Both the position numbers and the translations under genes were made by a program. The notes under the pieces were generated by a model, which saw only the letters and a list, made by a program, of their open reading frames with translations, had not been told where the DNA came from and made no database searches. From Streptomyces flavofungini (GTDB taxonomy: Bacteria > Actinomycetota > Actinomycetes > Streptomycetales > Streptomycetaceae): 64,000 nucleotides of DNA. The stretch lies in contig NZ_BMVR01000013.1 in the NCBI RefSeq assembly GCF_014650815.1, positions 62,001 through 126,000 of the forward strand. The letters run 5' to 3'. This document shows positions 18,651 through 25,293 of this stretch, one piece after another; position 1 is the first letter of the stretch, and every line of letters starts with the position of its first letter.

Positions 18651-19502
18651 TCAGACCGGCGGCCACGGAATGGCGGGCCACTCCCCCGACGGCCCGGGAT
18701 GCCGCCCCGCGGCGAGCAGCCCGGCGACCCGCTCCCGGACGGCGTCGACCTCCGCGGCGGTCAGCAGCTCCCCGAGCCGCTCGGCGAGCGGCGCCATCAC
18801 CCCCAGGCCCTCCCGCAGGGACCCCAGCGCGTCCACCGCCTCCTCGGGCAGCTTCTCCCCGGCCCACCCCCACAGCAGGGTCCGCAGCTTGTCCTCGACG
18901 TTGAACGTGACCCCGTGGTCGATCCCGAACAGCCGCCCGTCACCGCCGAGCACCAGATGCCCACCCTTGCGGTCGGCGTTGTTGATCACGGCGTCAAGAA
19001 CGGCGAGCCGCCGCAGCCGAGCGTCATCCGCGTGCACGAGCAACGCCGTACGCCCCTCGCCCACCTGGGCGAACCCGACGGCCTTCCAGCCCTCCCCGGG
19101 CTCGTCCCCTTCGACAAGGGCGAGCAGCCCGGCCCCATCGGCGGCGTCGGCGTCGGCATCCTCCCCGGACGCCTCCGCCCCCACCCACAGCTGAACCATC
19201 CCCTCCCCGCAGGGCCCGTCCCGCAGCACGGTGGGCGGCACGAGCCCCCACCCGAGCGCTTCGGAGACCTCGTACGCGGCAACCTCCCGCTGCGCGAGCG
19301 TCCCGTCGGGAAAGTCCCACAGGGGCCGCTCCCCGGCGACGGGTTTGTAGACGCAGGCGGCGCTCCGCTCCTCGTACGCGACCGTGCAGTAGAGCACCGC
19401 GTTGGAGGCCTCCCGGATCTGCCCGCGCACGGTCAGCTCACCGCGGGTGAGCAACTGGGTGGCGGTCACGCTCCCCGCCGGTATCCGTTCTGGCGCGGGC
19501 AT
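18651..19502 (-). CDS. SCO1664-family protein with a phosphatidylinositol 3/4-kinase-like fold
   Basis: A 283-residue protein of the SCO1664 family. The kinase-like features are a lysine in AACVYKPVAGERPLWDFP (about residue 58), the catalytic-loop pattern AVINNADRKGGHLV (about 178) and the metal-type aspartate in FGIDHGVTF (about 200). The exact function is not known in the family. ATG 19502 is chosen because it gives the normal start MPAPERIP; the gene overlaps the end of the DUF3090 gene by 37 bases, implying translational coupling. It is the last gene of a three-gene cluster (phosphatase, DUF3090, this). Confidence 0.85.
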   Translation of the reverse strand: MPAPERIPAGSVTATQLLTRGELTVRGQIREASNAVLYCTVAYEERSAACVYKPVAGERPLWDFPDGTLAQREVAAYEVSEALGWGLVPPTVLRDGPCGEGMVQLWVGAEASGEDADADAADGAGLLALVEGDEPGEGWKAVGFAQVGEGRTALLVHADDARLRRLAVLDAVINNADRKGGHLVLGGDGRLFGIDHGVTFNVEDKLRTLLWGWAGEKLPEEAVDALGSLREGLGVMAPLAERLGELLTAAEVDAVRERVAGLLAAGRHPGPSGEWPAIPWPPV

Positions 19503-20056
19503 ACGTGTCCTTCCGGGTCGAGCGGCAGGCTGCACAGCGGGCACGGCGGACGGCCGGCGTTCACGACGTCGAGGGCACGCTTGGTGAAGGCCCGGGCCTG
19601 GGCGCCGGTGAGGCGCACGCGAAGCATCGGGGGCCCGTTCTCCTCGTCCTGCAGAAGCCTTTCCTCGGCTTCCGCGAGATCCTCCTCGGAGTCCGCGTCC
19701 AGCTCGACGAGGGCCTGCGCCTCCACGATCATGCGCTCCTCCTCGCCGTCCCAGGCGAGCGCCATGGTGCCGACCCGGAACTCCTCCTCGACGGGCGAGT
19801 CGAGGGGCGCGCTGTCGGTGATCTCGGAGGGGGCCACGGCGGGCACCGCCGCGCTGCCGCCGCTGCGCCGCACGACCTCGTCGAGCAGCTCCTCCATCCG
19901 CTCGGCGAGCGCGGCCACCTGGGTCTTCTCCAGCGCGACGCTGGTCACGCGGACCCCCGCGGAGGCCTGGAGGAAGAAGGTACGCCGACCGGGGAGCCCG
20001 ACGGTTCCGGCGACGAAGCGTTCCGGCGGGTCATAGAGGAACACCTGACGGGACAC
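19466..20056 (-). CDS. DUF3090 family protein (SCO1665-like)
   Basis: A 196-residue conserved actinobacterial protein. It begins SRQVFLYDPPERFVAGTVGLPGRRTF, the family hallmark. An acidic stretch in the middle precedes a C-terminal zinc-ribbon-like motif with CPLC and HVCP spacing, indicating metal binding. Function unknown. The GTG start at 20056 is preceded by GGAG at a good distance, and an extension to 20101 lacks one. Its 3' end overlaps the SCO1664-like start, and the phosphatase gene lies 67 bases upstream. Confidence 0.9.
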   Translation of the reverse strand: MSRQVFLYDPPERFVAGTVGLPGRRTFFLQASAGVRVTSVALEKTQVAALAERMEELLDEVVRRSGGSAAVPAVAPSEITDSAPLDSPVEEEFRVGTMALAWDGEEERMIVEAQALVELDADSEEDLAEAEERLLQDEENGPPMLRVRLTGAQARAFTKRALDVVNAGRPPCPLCSLPLDPEGHVCPRQNGYRRGA

Positions 20057-20123
20057 GTCCTGTCTCCATTGAAATCGACTGCATGTACTTGGCGCGACCA
20101 CTGCACCCTACTGCGGTCGACGA

Positions 20124-20810
20124 TCACGGTGCGCCCGCGTCGCCACCCACCTGAGCATCGTCGCTCGCGGGTGCCTCGCGCGGGGCGAGCGACCCGAAGT
20201 CGCCGGTGTCCCCGAGGCGTACGAGGTAGGGCCGCAGCCGGGTGAAGCGGATCGCCGTGACGGAACAAGGCTCTACGGAGATGCGCTGGAACAGGTCCAG
20301 GTGCAGTCCGATGGCGTCGGCGACGAGGGACTTGATGATGTCGCCGTGGGAGCACATCAGGTAGACGGCGTCCGCGCCGTGATCGCGCTCCACGCGCGCG
20401 TTCCACTCGCGTACGGCCTCCGCGGCCCGCGTCTGCATGGCCCGCAGGGACTCGCCGCCGGGGAAGGCGGCCGCGGCCGGGTGCTGCTGGACGACCTCCA
20501 TCAGGGGCTCGTCCGCGAGCTCGGCGAGCTTGCGGCCCGACCAGTCGCCGTAGTGGCACTCGCCGATGCGGTCGTCCGTGTGGACGCGCAGCCCGGGGCG
20601 GGCGGCGAGCAGCGGCGCGAGGGTCTCCTGGCAGCGCTGGAGCGGGCTGGTGACGACCTCGGCGAGCGGCAGCGCGGCGAGTCGTCCGGGGAGCGCGGCG
20701 GCCTGCTCGGCGCCGCGCTCGTCGAGACCGACGCCGGGCGTCCACCCGGCGAGCAGGCCCGCGGTGTTGGCGGTCGAGCGTCCGTGACGGACGAGGATCA
20801 GCGTGGGCAT
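20124..20810 (-). CDS. Histidine phosphatase (MSMEG_4193 family)
   Basis: A 228-residue phosphoglycerate-mutase-like phosphatase. The phosphohistidine motif is LVRHGRST (His9). The second arginine lies in SPLQRCQET and the later catalytic histidine in MCSHGDIIKSL. The MSMEG_4193 group is linked by gene neighbourhood to mycothiol genes, but its substrate is unproven. It starts the three-gene cluster and is divergent from corA with 53 bases between starts. Confidence 0.92.
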   Translation of the reverse strand: MPTLILVRHGRSTANTAGLLAGWTPGVGLDERGAEQAAALPGRLAALPLAEVVTSPLQRCQETLAPLLAARPGLRVHTDDRIGECHYGDWSGRKLAELADEPLMEVVQQHPAAAAFPGGESLRAMQTRAAEAVREWNARVERDHGADAVYLMCSHGDIIKSLVADAIGLHLDLFQRISVEPCSVTAIRFTRLRPYLVRLGDTGDFGSLAPREAPASDDAQVGGDAGAP

Positions 20811-20863
20811 GCGGGTCAGCCTAAGCCGCCGAGGGGGTGCGGCAGGGGGCGAGCCCCGGAAGA

Positions 20864-21871
20864 ATGCGCAGCGTGATCGTGGACTGCGCCACCTACCGGC
20901 ACGGGCGTCGCATCAAGGGCCCGGATGACCTCTCCGACGCCCTGGACGCGGCGCGGGCGGTCGGTGACGCGTTCGTCTGGATCGGCCTGTACGAGCCGAC
21001 GGAGGACGAGTTCGATCAGGTCGCCAAGGAGTTCTCGCTGCACCCGCTGGCGGTCGAGGACGCCTTGAAGGCCCACCAGCGGCCGAAGCTGGAGGTGTAC
21101 GACGACTCGGTGTTCGTGGTCCTGAAGCCGGTGGTGTACGAACCGGCCAGCGACGCGGTGTCGTCCGGCGAACTCATGATCTTCATGGGCGACTGCTTCG
21201 TGGTGACCGTCCGGCACGGCGAGGGCGCGCCGCTCAGCGCCGTACGCCACCAGCTGGAGGCGGAGCACGACGTTCTGGAGCACGGCCCGACGGCGGTGCT
21301 CTACTCCATCGTGGACGCCGTGGTCGACCACTACCTGGAGGTCGCCGAGGAGTTGCAGACGGACCTGGAGGTCCTGGAGGCGGACGTCTTCTCGCCGGAC
21401 GGGGGCGGCTCGCGGAACACCGCGTCCCGCATCTACCGGTTCAAGCGGCAGATCCTGGAGTTCCGGCGCGCCACGGGCCCGCTGGCGATGCCCCTGGCGC
21501 GCCTCGCGGGGGTGAGCCCGTTCGGCCGCGCGGTGCCGTTCGTGGACGAGTCCGCGCAGCCGTACCTGCGGGACGTCCATGACCATCTGCTGCGCGTGAA
21601 CGAGTCCGTGGAGGGCCTGGACCGCCTGGTGACGGACATCCTGTCGGCGCATCTGGCGCAGATGAGCGTGCGGCAGAACGACGACATGCGGAAGATCTCC
21701 GCGTGGGCGGCCATGGCGGCGGTGCCCACGATGATCGCGGGCATCTACGGCATGAACTTCGAGCACATGCCGGAGCTGCACTGGTGGTGGGCGTACCCGG
21801 CGGTGATCCTGCTGATGGCCGCCCTCGAGGTGGGCCTGTTCCGGCTGTTCAAGCGCCGCGGCTGGCTGTAG
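20864..21871 (+). CDS. corA: CorA-family magnesium/cobalt transporter
   Basis: A 335-residue CorA. A large N-terminal cytoplasmic domain with long helices (residues 1-270) is followed by two membrane segments. The signature loop GMN is at 296-298 (YGMNFEHMPEL), and the tail is the basic KRRGW. It would form a pentamer mediating Mg2+ or divalent-cation uptake. ATG 20864 with GGAAGA upstream; an upstream ATG at 20837 would add nine untypical residues. It converges on the ferritin-like gene with only 27 bases between. Confidence 0.92.
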   Translation: MRSVIVDCATYRHGRRIKGPDDLSDALDAARAVGDAFVWIGLYEPTEDEFDQVAKEFSLHPLAVEDALKAHQRPKLEVYDDSVFVVLKPVVYEPASDAVSSGELMIFMGDCFVVTVRHGEGAPLSAVRHQLEAEHDVLEHGPTAVLYSIVDAVVDHYLEVAEELQTDLEVLEADVFSPDGGGSRNTASRIYRFKRQILEFRRATGPLAMPLARLAGVSPFGRAVPFVDESAQPYLRDVHDHLLRVNESVEGLDRLVTDILSAHLAQMSVRQNDDMRKISAWAAMAAVPTMIAGIYGMNFEHMPELHWWWAYPAVILLMAALEVGLFRLFKRRGWL

Positions 21872-21898
21872 CGAGCGCCCTCCTCGGGCGGCGGGTGG

Positions 21899-22687
21899 TC
21901 AGGCGAACTCCGCGGCGGAGGTGGCCGGTCCGCCGAGCGCGTCGCGCCGCTCGGGCATCTTCAGGGACACCATCCGCCGCCAGCCGCCCGCGCGTTCGTA
22001 CGCGTACATGCCGTGGATGCCCGCCGCGAGCGTTCTGGACTTCACCGGGGACCAGCGCAGGATGCGGCCCATCCGCTCCATCACGGCGAGGCTGACGTCG
22101 CGGTAGACGGCGATCTCGGCGAGCGCGCATGCGCGCAGGGTGCCCTGGATGGTGCGGCCGTGCCCGGCGTAGGCGAAGCGCAGCAGTTCCTCGTGGCAGT
22201 ACGCCAGGTGGTTGTCCTCGTCGTTCGAGATCATCTTCACGGCCTTGCCGACCTCGGGGTCGGCGCCGAAGTACTTGCGGAGCATCACCATCTGGTCGGC
22301 GGCGCGCTGCTCGGTGACGCGGCTGTGCGAGAGGTACGTGACGATGTCCTGCTCGGTGAGCGGCTGGTCGGCGCGGAGCTTCTCGTGGGCGAGGCCGATG
22401 CCGCGGCGCTCCAGGAGCATCGTGTAGTCGGTGGCGGCGGGGACGTCGACGGGCTCCAGGCCGCGCTTGCGCAGCAGCGCGTTGAAGATCCGCCCGTGCT
22501 TGTCCTCGTCGGCGCCGTGCCGGACGATCTTGGGCGCCAGCGCGCGCTGGCTGTCGGGGACGAGCGCGGCGATGCGCCCGTTCTCCCAGCCGCCCTGGGA
22601 CTCTCCGCTCGCCGCGATGGAGCAGAACAGCCGGAACGACTCGTCGTTGTCGAGGATCTCCTGGAAGAGACTCCGGGCCGAAAGCAT
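21899..22687 (-). CDS. Ferritin-like domain protein (SCO1668-like)
   Basis: A 262-residue helical protein with di-iron-type carboxylate and histidine patterns: EDKHGRIFNALL near residue 72 and NDEDNHLAYCHEELL near 166, consistent with a ferritin-like four-helix bundle. The family is conserved in Streptomyces and has no proven reaction. ATG 22687 (MLSARSLFQEIL) is supported by GGAGG 8-12 bases upstream; an upstream ATG at 22717 would add ten residues. Cytoplasmic. Confidence 0.85.
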   Translation of the reverse strand: MLSARSLFQEILDNDESFRLFCSIAASGESQGGWENGRIAALVPDSQRALAPKIVRHGADEDKHGRIFNALLRKRGLEPVDVPAATDYTMLLERRGIGLAHEKLRADQPLTEQDIVTYLSHSRVTEQRAADQMVMLRKYFGADPEVGKAVKMISNDEDNHLAYCHEELLRFAYAGHGRTIQGTLRACALAEIAVYRDVSLAVMERMGRILRWSPVKSRTLAAGIHGMYAYERAGGWRRMVSLKMPERRDALGGPATSAAEFA

Positions 22688-23027
22688 CGCAGGCACCTCC
22701 ATGCCGTCACTGACCACACAGACTTCCGCAAAGAACGAGTCAAAGGCTCAGCGCACTCTCGGGCAACACGGGTATGCGACAGCTCGGCCGAAAGAAGGAC
22801 ACGCAGGGCCGAAAGGGGCCGCCGGACGCACCGGGTGAGGCGGTCGGACGGCTGGCGACGGGAAGCCCCCGGGGCCGTAACCGGAGGGCTCGTCGCGGCG
22901 TTGTGCTCCATGACGGCCGTGGCGGGGAAGACCCCCGAGCCCCCACCACGGCCGCAGAAATCTCCGTTACGACCGGCGCGCGCCACATCATCGCGCGCCG
23001 GTCGTTCTCGCGTGCACCCGTCCGCCG
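22688..23027. other. Intergenic region, 340 bp
   Basis: The ferritin-like gene starts to the left and the LLM gene ends to the right, both on the minus strand. I see the probable promoter region of the ferritin-like gene near 22700-22780 and one terminator hairpin (22971-23003). No open frame here has a ribosome site or family resemblance. Confidence 0.6.
22971..23003 (-). terminator. Terminator after the LLM F420 oxidoreductase
   Basis: GACCGGCGCGCG (22971-22982) pairs perfectly with CGCGCGCCGGTC (22992-23003) across a 9-base loop, 24 bases downstream of the minus-strand stop. Confidence 0.8.
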
Positions 23028-24083
23028 CTACGCGACCCCGGCGCGCTCCAGGGCCTCGGTGCCCGCGCGCAGCGAGGCCAGCCGCTCGTCCAGCGTGAAT
23101 CCGGCGGGCGCCAGCGTGAGCGTGGTGACGCCGGCCGCCGCGTAGGCCCGCATCCGGTCGGCGATCCGGTCCACGGAGCCGAGCAGGGTCGTGGAGTCGA
23201 TCAGGGAGCGCGGTACGGCGGCGGCCGCGCCGTCCTTGTCGCCGGACAGGTACTTGTCCTGGATCTCGGCGGCCTCCTTCTCGTACCCCATGCGCTGCGC
23301 GAGCTGGTTGTAGAAGTTCTGCTTCCGGCTGCCCATGCCGCCGACGTACAGCGCCGTGTAGGGCCGGAACATGTCGGCCAGCGCGTCGACGTCCGCGTCC
23401 TTGCCGAGGGCTAGCGGCACCGTCGGCACCACGTCGAAGCCGTCCATGGTCCTGCCCGCCTTCTCGCGCCCGGCCCGCAGGTGCCGCAGCGCGGTCTCCT
23501 CCAGGTGCTCGGCGGCCGGGAAGATCAGCAGCGCGCCGTCGGCGATCTCGCCGGTCTGCTCCAGGTTCTTCGGCCCGATCGCGGCGATGTACAGCGGGAT
23601 CTGCTCGCGCTGCGGATGCACCGTCAGCTTCAGCGGCTTGCCCGGACCGCCCGGCAGCGGCAGCGTCCAGTGCTCGCCGTCGTGGCTGAGGCGCTCGCGG
23701 GTCATGGCCTTGCGCACGATCTCGACGTACTCGCGGGTGCGGGCCAGCGGCTTGTCGAACTTGACGCCGTACCAGCCCTCGGAGACCTGCGGCCCGGAGA
23801 CACCGAGCCCGAGCCGGAACCGGCCGCCGGACAGCGAGTCGAGGGTGGCCGCCGTCATCGCGGTCATCGCGGGCTGGCGGGCGGGGATCTGGAAGATCGC
23901 CGAGCCGATGTCGATGCGCTCGGTCTGGGCCGCCACCCACGAGAGCACGGTGGCCGCGTCCGAACCGTAGGCCTCGGCCGCCCAGCAGACCGCGTAGCCC
24001 AGCTTGTCGGCCTCCTTCGCGACGACGAGATTGTCCGCGTCCATCCCGGCGCCCCAGTAGCCGAGGTTGATCCCGAGCTGCAT
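23028..24083 (-). CDS. LLM-class F420-dependent oxidoreductase
   Basis: A 351-residue luciferase-like TIM-barrel enzyme starting MQLGINLGYWGAG, typical of F420-dependent members of the LLM class (SCO1669 position). Conserved pieces include the GSAIFQIPARQPAMTAM strand-helix and GRFRLGLGVSGPQ near residue 95. It is expected to use reduced or oxidised F420 for hydride transfer; the substrate is unknown. ATG 24083. It is intact, unlike the LLM fragment at 7155. Transcribed alone and divergent from the aldo/keto reductase. Confidence 0.9.
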   Translation of the reverse strand: MQLGINLGYWGAGMDADNLVVAKEADKLGYAVCWAAEAYGSDAATVLSWVAAQTERIDIGSAIFQIPARQPAMTAMTAATLDSLSGGRFRLGLGVSGPQVSEGWYGVKFDKPLARTREYVEIVRKAMTRERLSHDGEHWTLPLPGGPGKPLKLTVHPQREQIPLYIAAIGPKNLEQTGEIADGALLIFPAAEHLEETALRHLRAGREKAGRTMDGFDVVPTVPLALGKDADVDALADMFRPYTALYVGGMGSRKQNFYNQLAQRMGYEKEAAEIQDKYLSGDKDGAAAAVPRSLIDSTTLLGSVDRIADRMRAYAAAGVTTLTLAPAGFTLDERLASLRAGTEALERAGVA

Positions 24084-24235
24084 GGCCGAATCCCCTTACC
24101 CGTGAGTAACGTGCCTGTTCGGGGACTGTAGCGCGCGGGCGGGCGATCCGTCAGGGGCGGGACGCCGGGGCGGTCCCGGCCCGTGCGGCGGGTGTCGGGC
24201 CGGGCCGGGGGCTGTTGCTCGTACGGGTTCATGAG

Positions 24236-24262
24236 TTGTCCACAGGCACTGCTTTGTCCACA
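24236..24262 (+). promoter_or_regulatory. Two DnaA boxes upstream of the aldo/keto reductase gene
   Basis: TTGTCCACA occurs at 24236-24244 and again at 24254-24262, both on the plus strand, 18 bases start to start. This 9-mer is the established Streptomyces DnaA-box consensus. Two exact copies so close together in a 220-base divergent intergenic region are unlikely by chance. They could make a DnaA-responsive promoter or titration site. Confidence 0.6.
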
Positions 24263-24303
24263 CGCACACCCAGCGCTGAGGCATGGCCAGTAATCTCGCG
24301 GCC

Positions 24304-25293
24304 ATGGAGCAGAGGCATCTCGGCCGAACAGGTCTGCGCGTGTCCCGGATCGGGCTCGGCACCCTCACGTGGGGGCATTCCGACGAGATCGGGGAGAACG
24401 ACGCCGCGGACCTGCTGAAGGCCTTCTGGGAGGCGGGCGGCACCCTCGTGGACACGGCGGATGTGTACGGCGACGGGGAGGCCGAATACCTCCTCGGACA
24501 ACTCGTCGAACGCCTGGTGCCGCGGCGCGATCTGGTCATCGCGACGAAGGCGGGCAGCGTGCCCGACCCCGACCGCCGCTTCGACGGCTCGCGCGGCCAT
24601 CTGCTGTCCGCGCTCGACGCCTCCCTGGCCCGCCTCGGCACGGACTATGTGGACCTGTGGCAGATCCACGCCTTCGACACCGGCACGCCCCTGGAGGAGA
24701 CGCTCCAGGCCCTGGACATCGCGGTCAGCAGCGGCCGCGCGCGCTATGCGGGCGTCTCCAACTTCAGCGGCTGGCAGCTCGCCAAGGCCGCCACCTGGCA
24801 GCTCGCCGCGGCCGGCACCCGCACCCGCATCGCCAGTACGCAGATGGAGTACTCCCTGCTGCAGCGCGGCGTCGAGCGCGAAGTGCTGCCCGCCGCCCTC
24901 GACCTGGGCGTCGGCCTGCTGCCGTCGTCACCGCTCGGCCGCGGCGTCCTCACCGGCAAGTACCGCACCGCGACCCCGGCCGACTCGCGCGGCGCCTCCG
25001 AGCAGTTCGCCCCGTTCGTCGCGCCGTATCTGGACGACGCGGCCGGGCGGGTCGTGGACGCCGTCGCGATAGCGGCCGACGGCCTCGCCGTCACGCCGCT
25101 GCAGGTGGCGCTCGCCTGGGTCCGCGACCGCCCCGGAGTGACCGCCCCGATCGTCGGCGCGCGCAACGCGCAGCAGCTCACGGCCGCATTGTCAGTGGAG
25201 ACCCTTAGTCTTCCTGACGAGATCTGCCAGGCGCTCGACGATGTGTCAGCGCCCGTGCACCGCTACCCAGACCAGGACTGGAGCACGCTGTGA
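24304..25293 (+). CDS. Aldo/keto reductase
   Basis: A 329-residue NADPH-dependent aldo/keto reductase with the TIM-barrel tetrad pattern: Asp and Tyr in LVDTADVYGDGEAE (about residues 49-62), Lys in LVIATKAG and His in LWQIHAFD. The C-terminal coenzyme segment is PIVGARNAQQL. The ATG at 24304 starts the protein as MEQRHLGRTGLRVSRIG. TAATCT (24291-24296) lies just 7 bases before it, so the mRNA may be leaderless; an ATG at 24283 is the alternative. The stop overlaps the next start (GTGA), giving a two-gene unit with the RecD-like gene. Confidence 0.9.
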   Translation: MEQRHLGRTGLRVSRIGLGTLTWGHSDEIGENDAADLLKAFWEAGGTLVDTADVYGDGEAEYLLGQLVERLVPRRDLVIATKAGSVPDPDRRFDGSRGHLLSALDASLARLGTDYVDLWQIHAFDTGTPLEETLQALDIAVSSGRARYAGVSNFSGWQLAKAATWQLAAAGTRTRIASTQMEYSLLQRGVEREVLPAALDLGVGLLPSSPLGRGVLTGKYRTATPADSRGASEQFAPFVAPYLDDAAGRVVDAVAIAADGLAVTPLQVALAWVRDRPGVTAPIVGARNAQQLTAALSVETLSLPDEICQALDDVSAPVHRYPDQDWSTL

